From: Daucus carota subsp. sativus
Taxonomy: Eukaryota > Streptophyta > Magnoliopsida > Apiales > Apiaceae
Assembly: GCF_001625215.2 (NCBI RefSeq)
Contig: NC_030387.2
Span: forward strand, 26,362,517-26,426,516
Length of the DNA stretch: 64,000 nucleotides
Direction of reading: 5' to 3'
The notes below the pieces were generated by a model. The model was not told where the DNA came from. It made no database searches and was given only the letters and a program-made list of their open reading frames with translations. Positions 43,201 to 56,504 of the stretch are shown here, in pieces (position 1 is the first letter of the stretch; every line of letters begins with the position of its first letter). Made by a program: the position numbers and the translations under genes.

Positions 43201-46190
43201 ACAATATAAAGAAATTAAAATCAATCCCAAACACAAGCTTTGTGTGGTTTCCGGAAACAATATAAGTACTCTTTGTGTGGTATAAAATCAATCCCAAACA
43301 CAAGCTTTGTGTGGTTTCCAGAAACAACATAAGGAAGTACTCTTTGTGTGGTTTCTATGTTCAGCTGCTAATCTTGATTATGTGCATTTTGTATGTAGAT
43401 ATTAATATATTATATCCATTCATTAGGAATGAATGGAGTGAACTCAGAGCTGTTAATTCGTAGAACTCCCAACTAACAAAAGCTGCATCTAGTCTTTCCA
43501 AATAGATCAAAAGCATCTCCTCATCATGCTTTCCCCAACACAACTACCTTCTTTCTATTATCAACTTCTCAAAATTGTTGTGCCTGTGAACCTGTGACGA
43601 AACCAGGGTGAGGCTAGCCAAGTCCCTGGTCCCAGATTAGCTTAGGCAAGGGTGTTTTCGTAAATAAAAAACTCTAGATTTGTTTATAATAGGATGAGGT
43701 TAAGTGGCTAAATGATAGTACGATACCAATTGCAAAATGTTTGGTGTACATAATTGTGTGTGTGGTAGATTTTAATTGGAATGAGTCGTCTGTATTTACA
43801 TCAACAATCCCAATTAAAACTCACACATCAATGATCATATCATTAACACGGTACTGTTTCTTATTAACTGCTGTCATAGAAAATAGAAAATAGGAAATAG
43901 CTAGCATCTGATCTGATAGTATTACTTAGGTATCATAAATAAGTGTAGTTCAGGTGTCTTGAAAGTAAAAAACTGAGTCTTAAACTGGACATGCAAAAAT
44001 GGGACAGAGGGAGTATGTGTTCTCTTATTTTTAAAAAAAATTATTTGGTGGATATGTAACTTGTCGGGGAATATCAACTAGTTATCAAAAGTTAAGAGCA
44101 ACATTTATGTGTGATATAATTTATGTTTTTGAACACAATGTTTTTCGTCGTATGACTTTATAGCTTTTATGATTATGTCGATAAAATTTATCAACTCGAT
44201 TCACTGTAATGTTTCTTATGACAAGAGTTACAAGTAGTTACAACTGACAAGGACTTGTGCTTAATATTAGTTTAAGGTTCTCGGTTTTATCATTTAAACA
44301 TTCTGCAGATTGATTATATTATAGAGTGGCATAGGAGTGCTACCTATTGTGTTGTTAGTTTTGGTTATGGCGGAGAAAATTAGATCAGAGTGGACCTGCA
44401 CTCGTGCAGCAAACTGTACGATGAGGCAGTAGAAAGTATGTATTTCCTGAATTCGGACGATGAACATGTGGGGGATTGGACCCAAGTTGGTGCTAAAGAA
44501 GGTCGTTTTTCAGTTGAAATCTTTTGCTTGGGCTGGTTTTCTTGAACAATCTGGTTTATAATAGTCTCAGGAAGAGTTGGAACCAGATGGTCGAAGAAGC
44601 AAAATGAAGAAAGCACAGAAACTAATAAGTAGTCTGAGATTGACCCCTGCCAATAAAACCAGGCCCATAGTTACACCGAACAAATATACATAACCAGAAC
44701 TCTAAGTAACCTGTTTAGCAAAAGATTTGGTCCAATCTCCTCAACATTAACATCACTCATCGTATCCTTCACCACTTTGTGAAGGCATCACTTCATTCAG
44801 ATGTTCATCTGCAACTCCAACATTTTAACCAATCACTCCAAAAAAAAAAAACAATCAAGAGTACTATCCATACTAGTGATGCTGGAAATGCAAGGATGGA
44901 AGGTGTTTGAGTGGAAACAGGAGGCCGGAGATTTTGAGTTTGTGACATACTCATGACTTGAGCAGAGTTGGTGCAGTGTTTTTAGAATTAAAGCACAATG
45001 CTTGAAAATCCCGTGAATTATAGTATGATTTCAAAAAGTATAAAACACACCGAACATTATCACAAAATCCATCCTTTTATGAAGTCCAGAAACAAAATCA
45101 ACCAGCATTTGAATACCATTAGATCTTAATGAAATTTAAATAATTCTAATCTGTTTTCAAGCATAATTCAAAATTCGGATTGAAAACCACCAGATTTGTT
45201 AAGATAATTTAAATTCTAATCAAATACCCCAAGATTCTGATATTTTCTTTAAACCCGAGTCATGAATTAAAAAAAAATCTTAAGAAAATCAGGAAGTTGG
45301 TTGCGCACCAATTAAGTTGATGTTTATAATGAAATAATCTGCGAAAATTCTTCAGTTGGTATGAAGTCTATGTCTCTGGGACATTTTAATCAGTCGAGTT
45401 CTGTTGGAATTGTTTCTTAGCAACCTGATTAGACTTTGTCACTGGAGAATACTGGTCTTTCTACTAAGAAAAACCGGCTGATAACCTTGTCTTTCAAACA
45501 ATAAACTTCCTGGGTCATTATCTGATCAAACTTCCATTCATCACACAAAAAATTATGTTCACGCATATAGATTCTTTTAGGTAAATTACTCTAGAAATAT
45601 CTATAATCTTCGAGAACATATTTTCACCAAGCCAAATTTGCCAGACATGTTTTTCTATCCCTCTGAATTGTACGGCGTTCATAATAATTTTTTGGTGCAA
45701 TGTACATCCCTCTGTTGGTCCCCGGGTTAAATTTCAAACTCAAATCGAAAATCAAAATTAACTGTAAACCAGGGTCTGCTGAAGTAGATGCATATAATTT
45801 TAACCCTCATCACAGTCCAAAAAAAAAAAAGAGGATAGAAGTTACTGAGCTAGTTGAATTTACACTAATGAGTAATGAGTAAACATCAGTTCATGCAAAA
45901 GTCTTATTATCCATCTACAATGTGGACTCGGAGAATTTACGAAGCAGTTTGTATATTAATGGAATGATGCTGATGCAATGGCAGATTGATGCTTAGAGAT
46001 TTTAGCTGCTGACACTTAGCGGTCTCTAAGCATCCACATCTCCATCCCGGTTACTACACTGACACGCTTGTGGCTCTGCATCACTCTGTGGCCAACATAC
46101 AAATCTAAGCCTCTGTTTAATTCACTCTGGAAAGAGATAATTTTTAGTTTTGTTGTAAGTCCACTTTCACACTAAACTTGAGTTTCTCCC
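43200..46190. repeat. Segmental duplication block, copy 1
   Basis: 43.33-43.73 kb matches 60.76-61.14 kb and 43.86-45.90 kb matches 61.90-63.97 kb, in the same orientation and order and with about 90% identity by eye. It starts with a short tandem repeat of AAACACAAGCTTTGTGTGGT (43.22-43.35 kb). It contains a decayed nodulin-like piece (44.29-44.64 kb). Otherwise I see no gene. Confidence 0.75.
44290..44640 (+). pseudogene. Decayed nodulin-like C-terminal fragment
   Basis: Broken frames read VLLVLVMAEKIRSEW and PKLVLKKV, then LEQSGL, lining up with the loop and the helix after it in the 41-kb copy (VLLVVVCPLLVPLVEKIR, PKLKLKKLDF, LNNLGQ). It has many stops and frameshifts and is much older than the palindrome arms. 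A second copy lies at 62.46-62.80 kb. Confidence 0.45.
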
Positions 46191-46198
46191 ATTCCCTT

Positions 46199-46206
46199 AT
46201 AAAAAA
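46199..46206 (+). promoter_or_regulatory. TATA-like box before the split nodulin-like fragment
   Basis: TATAAAAAAG follows a TTCTCCCATTCC leader and precedes the nodulin-like text that begins near 46240. It may be the original promoter of this gene copy. Confidence 0.35.
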
Positions 46207-46398
46207 GCCTTCCCCTGAATAATTTCATAATCATACCTTGTAGCACCAGCACGAACTTTCCAGCCTACTCTTCGCAGCTCAAGCGCCTTCATAACATTTC
46301 ACAAGTTGAGCTCAATAACTTAACGTTTGCTTCTGATGCGGGGAAAATCCTTGCATGGTTCTTTGGCGTCGCTGCAGCTCATCTTCCATTATGGCTTG

Positions 46399-47162
46399 TG
46401 TTATACGCAAAAATCACCATGAAGACCCGGCCCATAAAAGAAGACTATGATAGGCTCAAGATTGGACCAAGTCCAAACCAGCTATGTCAATAAGAAGAAC
46501 CCACTTCAAGAAGATGGGGCGCGCCTTATCTTCAGGACGCGCCAAGTTGTATCTTACAGAGAAAGATCGTTATTTGAAGGGCAGGAGGAGACATATTTTA
46601 CCTAGGGGGACGCCCTTAGGTGTATATGAGCTCTACTGTTAACTTGTCGAAGACTCTACCTTGTAGTCTGAGGAGTTATCCTCCTTGGGAGATAGAGAAT
46701 GAAGATTAGAGGAGGCCTTGCTCTGTAGTCTGGCGAGTTGTCCTTGTCGGGGAGCTTGTGAAATCTTCTCGAAGATACGCCCTGGAAGGCTCTATCTCTG
46801 TAGTCTGGCGGGTTGTCCCTGTCGGGGAGTAGAGAAGCGTCCTTGCATTTGGGGTAAGTCTTGGGTGCTCGAGAGTCTACAAGGCCCAAGTCTAGGCCTC
46901 ATCGTATTGGGCTCAGCAGAAGGGGAAACCTAATCCTATTAGGTTTCTTAGGAGAAAAGAACTACGTATTGGCTTGATCCCCTATAAATATAGGGGTACG
47001 TAGGCAAATTAGGGGACACGAGTTGGGAGCATCTGGAGGCAACTCGAAACCCTAATCTCAGCCACCCCTAAAATTTCATCACCACCGCTCAGCCACCATC
47101 ATAGATCTTGATTCCGGCCACGAACCTCGAATTTTGTTAATTACCAAATTCCTCCGTTAACA
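46399..47162 (+). repeat. Left LTR of the LARD-like element
   Basis: 764 bp. It holds CCTATAAATATAGGGG near 46980, a good TATA box, followed by a leader (GGGAGCATCTGGAGGCAACT). AluI-like palindromic words GGGCGCGCC also occur. Confidence 0.9.
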
Positions 47163-47209
47163 AATTGGCGCTAGAAGGAGGGGCCTCTTGATCTTTCGTT
47201 TGTGGAGGA

Positions 47210-47541
47210 TGTTACACTACAGATCTAAAATAACATAGAAATGGAAGAATACAAGAAGACAGAAATTAAAGCTGATCATAAAAGACAATTTTGTTCTCCA
47301 AGTTACTCCATACAGTGAGACATGTACCACCTAAATACATCTCCCTAGCCACCAAAATTAATTACCAGCTGCTCAGAGGGTCCTACAAGACCGTTACTTG
47401 TAACAAATTACTGGCAGTGCTACTAGTCTAAACGACATCGTGCTAAACAAAACTATTAAATAATATAGTAGTTCACTCTTAAAATAGAACGACAGCGTTT
47501 CACTTTAACAATCCTTCCCGCCTTTCAGCTAATTCGTGACA
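47210..47541 (-). repeat. Left LTR (3' LTR) of the Reina element
   Basis: 332 bp, identical by eye to 52426-52757. Confidence 0.93.
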
Positions 47542-50500
47542 ACTGCCATTGTCTCAAAAACATCCTTGTCCTCAAGGATGAAAATGGGGATACTTTTTTT
47601 ATGAGAGTGTCCCATTTCTCCCATGTTGCTTCTTCTTCAGTACCGTTTTCCCATTGAACCAACACCATGACAGCTGGTAAGTTACCTCTTTTAATCATTC
47701 TTCTGCTCAATATTGCAACTGGCTGAGGGTTAACAACTCCAGAATCTTCAACTCCAGGCAAGTGTGATTGGATCAATTTCTTGTTTCCCATCTTCTTCTT
47801 GAGCTGCGAAATGTGGAAAACATCATGTAATTTGCAGTCACTGGGTAGTAGGAGGCGATAAGCGACTTTTCCGATGCGCTCTGAAATCTGGTATGGTCCA
47901 TAGTATTTCGAAGAGAGCTTGTGGTTCTTTCTAGCAATCAAAGAATGTTGTCTATATGGTTGTAGTTTGAGAAAAACTTCATCACCCACAGCGAACTCTC
48001 TTTCTGTTCGTTTCTTGTCAGCATACCATTTCATCCTTTCTTGGGCCTTGGACAGGTTTTCTTTAATGAGGAGTTGGGTGTCACTCCTTTGCTGGAGCAG
48101 CTCATTAACATTGGCATCCTGGGTACGTTTGTAGTGGTATGTTATGGATGGGGGAGGGATAGCATATAAGGCTTGAAAAGGAGACATTCCTAATGCGCTG
48201 TGGTGGTTAGTGTTGTACCACCATTCAGCTAAAGGTAGCCAGGTGGACCAATCTGAGGGTTTGTTGCCCGACATACATCTCAGATACATCTCTATACACT
48301 GATTAACTCTTTCTGTTTGACCGTCTGATTGAGGGTGGTAAGCAGTAGTAAGTCGCTATTTGGTTCCAAGTGCAGAAAACAATTCTTTCCAGAAGGAGCT
48401 AACAAAGATGGGATCTCTATCCGAGATTATAGCCTGTGGTAGTCCATGCAACTTAACCACATTATCGAGGACTATTGTAGCTACTGATTGAGCAGTGTAA
48501 GGATGTGAGAGGGCCATTAAGTGACAATACTTTGTAAGTTTGTCAACGACCACCAGTATGACATTCTTTCCTTTGGATTTTGGAAGTCCTTCGATAAAAT
48601 CCATAGAAATGACTTCCCATGCTTGATCTGGAATGGCCACTGGTTGTAGTAGGCCTGCAGGTGAAGAGTGCTCAGGTTTATTTCTTTGACAGACCTCGCA
48701 CTCCTTGATGAACTTAGTGAAGTCTGATTTCATTGTCGGCCAAAAGAAAACTCTCTCAGCTCTTTTGTAAGTAGCAGCCACCCCTGAATGCCCACCTTCA
48801 ACATTACAATGGATGGCCTCACAAATATTTGACCTGAGATCTATGCTGGTTCCCACATAATATCGGCCATTCTTTTTAAGCAGGCCACTAACTTGAGCAT
48901 AACCTTCATTGTTGATTGGAGAGATCAACAATTGTGCTATCAGGTCCTGTGCAAAGTCATCATGTTGGATGCTGTCGAGTAGCTCTTGTTTCCACAGAGG
49001 GAGAACCATATGTTGGATAGTACTAATTTCAACATCTTCAAACACTCTTGATAAGGCATCGGCAGCAAGATTTTCTTTACCCTTCTTGTACACCACGGTG
49101 TAATCAAATCCGATGAGTTTGGAGAGCCATTTTTGTTGTAAACTAGTGGAAATCTTTTGTTCCATTAGATGTTTAAGTGCCTCGTGGTCAGTCCGAACTA
49201 TAAATTGGTGCCCGAGAAGATAAGATCTCCATTTTTGGGTTGCCATGATCACTGCCAACAGCTCCTTTTCGTAAGTGGAAAGACCAAGATGTTTTGGGCT
49301 GAGTGCCTTGCTCAAATAAGCTATTGGTCTACCATCTTGCATCATTACTGCTCCCACACCACTTTTGCAAGCGTCTGTTTCAATAACCAAGGGCTTGTTG
49401 AAGTCAGGTAAGGCTAAGATGGGAGTGCTGGCTAGTATATCTTTAAGCTTGGTAAAAGATTCTTCTGCCTCTGAATTCCAATGGAAGTTTCCCTTTTTAA
49501 GCAGCTGCGTTAGTGGCTTACTGATAATACCATAATGTTTAACAAAACGCCTGTAATAACCAGTTAAGCCAAGGAATCCCCGTAGTCCTTTAATGGTCGA
49601 TGGTCTGGGCCAATTGAGCATAGCTGAAATTTTGCTGTTATCAGCGGCCACGCCTTTAGCAGAAATCAGATGTCCTAAGTATTCGACCTGACCTGTAGCT
49701 ATAGAACATTTACTCCTCTTTATGAATAACTGATGTTTTCTAAGAATTTCAAAAACCACTCGCAAATGCTCCACATGATCTTGCATAGTTGGGCTGTAGA
49801 TGAGAATATCATCAAAGAAGACAAGGACAAACTTCCTTAGCTGCTCACAGAAAATGTCATTCATCAGACTTTGAAAGGATGCCGGTGCATTGGTAAGGCC
49901 GAAAGGCATTACCAAGAACTCATAGTGGCCTTGATGGGTTTTGAACGCGGTTTTAAATATATCAGATTCATTGACTCTGATTTGATGATAACCGCTCCGA
50001 AGATCCAACTTCGTATAGACACTACTGCCTTTGAGTTCTGCTAGGAGTTCCTCAATTATGGGAATTGGGAATTTATTTTTCACAGTAATAGCATTCAAAG
50101 CTCGATAGTCAACAACTAACCTCCAGGAATTATCCTTTTTTCTGACTAACAAGACAGGGGAGGCAAACGGAGATGTGCTATTTCGAATGACACCTGCCTG
50201 CAGCATCTCTCTAGTTATCTTTTCAATTTCCTCTTTGTGAGCAATAGGGCATCTGTAAGGATTTGATGTAACTGGTGAGCTCCCCGGTTTTAAGGGAATA
50301 TTGTGGTCATGTAGTCTTGGAGGAGGCAGCTGTGTGGGGACTTCAAAGAGGTCTGCATAAGTGTCCAGCAGCCCTTGAATATCTGGGTGAAGAGTCTCAG
50401 TGGGCGGATTATCTTCTGTAATAGAAGTGAGCTGAACAAGGAAATAAGCTTCTTCAGCATGAAATTTGGCACCTTCCTTGAGCTCAGTGACTACTTGCAC

Positions 50501-52423
50501 CTTAGCATCCGAAGAATTCTGCTGTTGTAATGTTACCCTCTTCCCTTGCCAGTTGACCGTGATACTATGATTTTTATAATCAAATGTAACAGGGCTAACG
50601 GCCGACATCCACTTAACTCCCAATATAACATCATAACCCCTTAAAGGGATGACATACATCTGGCTAGTAAATTCTTGGCCTGAGATATGCCACACTGCAG
50701 TGTCCAACACTGTGTTACATATTACTTGTTCCCCATTAGCAACAGTGATGGAAAAAGGTGTACAAGGGCTTGTTGGCAGTTTGAGGGATTTTACTAAACT
50801 TGCTGATGCAAAGTTATGTGTAGAGCCGCTATCGACCAGGATAGTGACAGCCTTGCCTCTAAAGGATCCTTGTAGTTTCAAAGTACAATTCCCAGTTGAA
50901 CCGTTCATGGCATGAGAAGAGATAATGGGTATAGTATCTCCTGTTGGGGGTATAACGTCGTCCTTCTCATCCCAAATGAGAGCCAACTCCTCATTAGTTG
51001 ACAAAGATGAGTCCTCAGTTTCATCATTTATCATGACAAAAATTTTCTTTTTCCTGCAATCATGGCCGGGTTCGTATTTCATATCGCAATGAAAACAGAG
51101 CCCTTTAGCTTTTCTGTCATTGATTTCTGCAAGAGAGAGCTTCTTGTAGGTGTCATTTAAGCGGGGTGTAGTACTAGCCTTGTCACTGGCCTTTGAAAAA
51201 GGTGTGTGAGCAGGCTGTTTAGATGCTCCCCTGTACCGCTTGTCCAATACCGTTAAGTAATGTTCTTGGCCTCGAGCCCTGTCCCTGGCCTCTTGAAGGG
51301 TGTGAGGCCTCTGATTATACAAGTGTTGCGAAATTTCCTCCTTCAAGCCACTAATGAAATTATCTATGTAGTAGGACTCTCGATGAAATCCCTCCTGCAG
51401 CATTACATAATTTCGGAGTTCATCGAATTGATTGATGTAGTCCTCTACACTGCCCTTCTGGGTGAGCTTATTAAATTGCCCCACAATATTCTCGTAACCA
51501 CCCTTTGAGAAACGTTGACACACGAGACGTGTAAATTCCGGCCATAAGAGATTTGTTTTCTCTTCCTCGACAGTTCTGTACCAGATATCGGCATCGCCGT
51601 CCATATGTAGGGCAGCACACAAAACCCTCGAACGAAGGTTGGGTGTAGGGATGAGCTGAAAGTACTTTTCGCACTTGGTGACCCATCCTCTGGGGTCCTT
51701 CCCTTCAAATCTAGGGAAGTCAAACTTGGGGGATTTAAGGGATGGTGTAGGGTTGGGAGTTCTGGTGTTGTTGGTAGGGGGCCATGGGGGATGTGGTTGC
51801 TGTGGTTGGGGTGGGTAGTATAGTGGGTAGGGCTGTGGTAGAGAAGGTTGGGATGTAGGTGGGTAAAAAGGCGGAGCGAAGGGGTTGTATGGTGGTTGAA
51901 AGGGCATGTTGTATGGGTAGGTAGTAGTGATAGGGAGGCAGTAGGGCGGCATTTCTGGTGGGGGACGGTGGTGAGAATCAAACATCAGTTGGGACACTGG
52001 TGGGGGTTGAGAAGGTGTTGGGTGAGGTCCTCTGGTATCTTTGAAGGTAGTTGCCACATTATGAACCACAGTAGCATCATTAAAATTACCAAAGTGAGAA
52101 GGGGTAGAAGGGGAGAAGCTGACCTTCTTCGGAGGTGGTTCATTATGGTTGGTAGAGCTTTCACCTTCAGCTGCGACAAGGCGAGAGATGGTGGTAGCCT
52201 TCATCATCTCGAACAGTTCGCCCAAGGTCTTTTTCAGATCTTGGTTCTCAGATGTAAATTGCTCTTTCAGTTGAGTCAGCTGTTGTGAAGCTGACAGCTG
52301 GTGTTCCTCAAAAGCTCCCAGTTTGGCCTCCATTGTAGAGATAGCTTTCTCATGTTTTTGTAACAGATTTTTATCCGCCATTGCAGGTGAGCAAGCCAAG
52401 AAAGGACTGGCTCTTGATACCAA
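47525..52423 (-). other. Gag-pol coding region of the Reina element
   Basis: Parts, right to left (approximate): coiled coil and proline-rich Gag N-terminus 52.4-51.75 kb, Gag core 51.75-51.25 kb (DGDADIWYRTVEEEK), zinc knuckle CFHCDMKYEPGHDC near 51.1 kb, protease LVDSGSTHNFAS near 50.8 kb, RT 50.2-49.6 kb (FFDDILIYS near 49.8 kb), RNase H 49.4-49.1 kb (ETDACKSGVGAVM), integrase 48.85-48.0 kb (HSG...CEVCQ zinc, MDFIEGLP, SDRDPIF) and chromodomain 47.75-47.6 kb (VQWENGTEEEATWE). About one break in all. Confidence 0.92.
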
Positions 52424-52425
52424 TT

Positions 52426-52757
52426 TGTTACACTACAGATCTAAAATAACATAGAAATGGAAGAATACAAGAAGACAGAAATTAAAGCTGATCATAAAAG
52501 ACAATTTTGTTCTCCAAGTTACTCCATACAGTGAGACATGTACCACCTAAATACATCTCCCTAGCCACCAAAATTAATTACCAGCTGCTCAGAGGGTCCT
52601 ACAAGACCGTTACTTGTAACAAATTACTGGCAGTGCTACTAGTCTAAACGACATCGTGCTAAACAAAACTATTAAATAATATAGTAGTTCACTCTTAAAA
52701 TAGAACGACAGCGTTTCACTTTAACAATCCTTCCCGCCTTTCAGCTAATTCGTGACA
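52426..52757 (-). repeat. Right LTR (5' LTR) of the Reina element
   Basis: 332 bp, TG...CA ends, next to the initiator-Met-type primer site on its left. Confidence 0.93.
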
Positions 52758-52762
52758 GAGGA

Positions 52763-55700
52763 CAAACGATTATCCCAGGACATAAACAACAGTTGTGCTG
52801 TTTTTATAAAACTTAAATATCAGCGTGAGTGGCGGCTCTGGTTCGGTGCTTCTTCTAAACTCGTATCCACGCGCATATGATCACCAAAAGATCAGAAGGA
52901 TCTCACATGATCGTAGTAGACTGGTGATGATCGTCGGATCCCGGGGGGTCGTTGAAGACAATGATACTGCATACAGTGGCTACCCAGATGGCGTCGTGAA
53001 CAGTTTGTATAAGCCTTTATATACCTGCTTCAAAATCATGAGGATAATCGGAAAACAGGACTCGCCGGAATCATCATCCACGTAATATGTGGTTCTTGTA
53101 GTTCAGTTAGTTTGTTGGACTGGACAATCTATTGGCCATGGTGTATGTGAGAAACAAGAACAAGCGCTATCAGATATCTTGTACTGTATCGGTTATAAAC
53201 CTTATCCAGGATTCCACCATACAACAAGTATATAGCTGGCCGGTTTATTATATCATGTGCTCCAGAGTTTCGTCAATCAAGCCGTAACATGAAGATGGTT
53301 CAAGATTTTGTAAAAGATAACATAGCCCGAAGCCTGTGAATAGTTTCAATATGGAAGCAAAGCAAAAACACGTCGGAAACAGGTCCGTAATCAGAGTATC
53401 AAGCAAGAGGATCCGGTTCATTAAACAGAGGAGCACGAGAACCCTGTTAAGCACACACTGATGAAATCATGTGCGAATAGAATATGGCGCACGGCTTTCG
53501 GAAACGTAACTACGTCAAAAGAATGACCGAGGCCATCGTCACCTGAAGAACTCTGGATGGACTGACAAGAAGGATAAGTTTAATAATATTATTTTTGCTT
53601 AAATTGCATATATGTGTAACTGTCCTAGCTTTACAGGAAAAGCAAATGGTCATGTATATTGTATTGCATCAAAAGCCACACAAGTTGAACCTTGGTGGTG
53701 AATATACCGGCCTCTCTGCCACTGTTTCGACCCGTTAAAGAGATAAGTTCTTCTTTGTCTTTATTAATCTGCTAGTTAATTAATTTTCTGTGATTGTTTG
53801 TATGTATTATATATCAAGTATTGTTAGATTATCATATTAATTGATGTTTATAGATTATGTCTTAAATCTTCATGCATGATGAATATATTATTTTTTAAGA
53901 TATTTGTGATATGATCTTATTGTTTATAATGAAGATGAGAGGAAAAACAGGGGCTTAAAAGGTAGGCTACAGGAGGATATCAGCTGGCAAGTTTGAAGCA
54001 GAGCAAGGCTCCAGGTTGTGGCCATGCTAAAGACCAGAGATAAGTCCATTCATTATTATTACTTTTTCTTTTTATTAAATAATTGCATTCCCATATTTAT
54101 AATATGATTTGTTTGATATGGTATCAATTCTTATGTTTTTGACGTGACATCTATTATATATTTTTTGCATCTCAACCTCCTGGTTTTATTACATTTCTTG
54201 CATGTGTTAATTAATTGTTAAGGTGCCAACATGTGATTTATCCTTATTATAATATGTGATGACTTGAATATCAACTTAATTGATGTAGTGACTAGATGCA
54301 TTCTGTATACATCTGATTTAAATTTTTATGTGACCCTGTAGATACATTAGGTAGAATTTGTACTGATTTATATATATTAACCGATTCCTACATAAATGGA
54401 CTTATGTTAGTATCATTATTTTTATTATATCTGTAGTAGTTGTGGTAGTGCCTTGACTTGAATTCAGTGTTATATTTTAATATTACAAGTTTAGAATGTG
54501 TAGATAAGTTGTTAGCAATCGGTGGTTAGGGTGTATTTTGCCTTTAAATTTATATAGTCGTTAATTGATAAGATAGTTAGTAAATTGTTTGTCTCGTATG
54601 ATAATAAGTCAAGGTTGGGTTGATTATATTATGCATTATTTCATGCATATTAATTATCATATATTCTTATAAATTGTGTGTTAGAATTTGAGTACATTAT
54701 ATTTTCATAGAAATTTGTATAAGTTGTCTCGTACAGCAAGGTTTGGAAAAAGATGCAGTAATAAGGAGACGCGGAATGCTTTTTCTTATAAACTAGTCCC
54801 AGGAACAAAGGACAGCAAACTATAAAAGAGAATAGAATTAACAATATGGAAAAGGAGAACACGAGTTTGGTCATGGTGCATGCAAATATACGCAGGAAGA
54901 GACTACAACACGATTGAGATAAGTAATTATTTTCACGTGCTTCTCGATTTGTTTATGCGATTTTTTTATAAAAAAATAATATTGCATGCATTTTTTTTTG
55001 CTTGTTAATTTAATATGCATAAAATTGTCATTGGTAGCTTTTTATATTAAAATAATGTCGTATTAAACTCTTATCTCATGTCATAGTAAATTATTTTGTT
55101 TAGAGATTAGTGGATATTTTAGATATGTAGAGCGTAGGATATATATGTTTGCAAGGTGCCTAACAAAATTGATGCAATGTCTCTATATATAAAGTATTAT
55201 TTTAGAGTTGAACTAATATAAGTGCAGGTACATGATGATTTGCACGTTCAATAAAAAGATAAGTATTTTCCATTTTTGTAATTTTCATCTGGTAATATAT
55301 TCTTGTCATGCATATATTTATTCTTGGATATGTATGTTTTAAATTTGAATATTATATGGATAATTGAATCATATATCTCTCTTATCGAGTATGGATTATT
55401 ATTACTATTATTATACTACAAATATATTGATATATTTATGTGTGGTGTTTACGTAATAAATGTTGCATACCTCTAACCTAATATTTTATTTTAGTGAGCT
55501 ATTTTTTGACAGGAAAAAACTTCAAGAATTTCGTAAGGCGAGCTCAGGATGAAAGTAATGTGAATCGAGGATATTTACAAGATGTGTCTCCCCCGAACAG
55601 CGTTCTCTTGAAATTATCGAGAGGCGCACCTTCCCCTAACAGGGCGCGCCATGAGGTAAATACTAACCTTATTATTTTGCTAAATATAATTGTGTATATA

Positions 55701-56504
55701 TGTTGTATACAGAGACGCGTCCAACACTCCAGTCTTCAAGATTCAGAGTAAATATACGTCACAACACAACTTCGCAACACTGTCTTCTCCAACCTGCATC
55801 TTCAAGTCAAGCTCATACTCCGAAACTGGGGGGTGATCATACAGACGTGGTAGAGGGCGCGTTCTTCTGCTTCAGCCTTGGCTTCCGCAGCCTCATCTCT
55901 CCTTCAGCCTCGGCTTCCGCGGCCTCAGCTTAATCTCTCCTCCGGCCTTGGCTTCCGCGGCCACATCTTCAGCCTTGGCTTCCGCAGCCTCATCTCTCCT
56001 TCAGCCTCGGCTTCCGCGGCCTCAGCTTAATCTCTCCTCCAGCCTTGGCTTCCGCGGCCTCATCTTCAGCCTCGGCTTCCGCAGCCTCATCTCTCCTTCA
56101 GCCTCGGCTTCCGCGGCCTCATCTTCATCGACTCAGCCTCGGCTTCCGCGACCTCATCCTCAGCAACCTCGTCATCGTCTCCATCAGGCAAGCACTACCT
56201 TCACATCCATCAAGCAAATGCTACCTTCACCTCCGTCAAGCGAACATCATCTTCACCCCCGTCAAGCAAAATCATCTCCATCTTCAAGAAACTTCTTCAT
56301 CATCGGCTTCAGAGGAATCTCCTTCGTTCGACTCACTTGTACTATTCGGACTCAGCTATTATACGGCAAAATATGGCGCGCCTAGTTAAAGAACGTAAAC
56401 ATCTTCTGCATCAACCGTGAGCAACCAAGATGGGACATCTCAGGGGATAAAGGACATCAAGATCTCGTCGACATCTTCAATGCCACCAAGATCTGGGGGG
56501 TAGT
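52763..56504 (+). other. Interior of the LARD-like element
   Basis: There is no recognisable protein domain. AT-rich stretches alternate with GC-richer blocks of about 60-200 bp. Several blocks end in GATAAGT (53573, 53742, 54039, 54918, 55258), and one ends in the donor-like GAGGTAAATA (near 55655). Some start after CAG acceptors (TTTACAG near 53636, TTGACAG near 55514, ATACAG near 55711). The layout looks like short non-coding exons and introns. Confidence 0.55.
55860..56165 (+). repeat. ~27-37-bp tandem repeat, about nine copies
   Basis: The unit is around CAGCCTCGGCTTCCGCGGCC. I count nine GGCTTCCGC words at 55.88-56.14 kb, spaced 27-37 bp. It produces Ala/Ser-rich open frames on the plus strand (SASAASS runs) that are more likely a repeat artefact than a protein. 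Confidence 0.85.

Larger units (their letters stand above)
47210..52757 (-). mobile_element. Reina-lineage chromovirus (Ty3/Gypsy), young
   Basis: LTRs 47210-47541 and 52426-52757 (332 bp each, identical by eye, TGTTACAC...TTCGTGACA) are flanked by GAGGA (47205-47209, 52758-52762). On the minus strand the primer site after the right LTR reads TTGGTATCAAGAGC, fitting initiator-Met tRNA. The total of 5.55 kb, short LTRs and a C-terminal chromodomain fit Reina. Identical LTRs imply a very recent insertion, younger than the LARD-like element it sits in. It looks nearly whole, with about one break. Confidence 0.93.

Noticed and set aside
46656-46889. 77-codon frame, repeated at 56745-56978
   Set aside because: It lies inside both LTRs of the LARD-like element and is identical because the LTRs are; no domain.
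55948-56389. Ala/Ser-rich frames of 145 and 114 codons
   Set aside because: Products of the minisatellite read in two frames at once; not protein-like.
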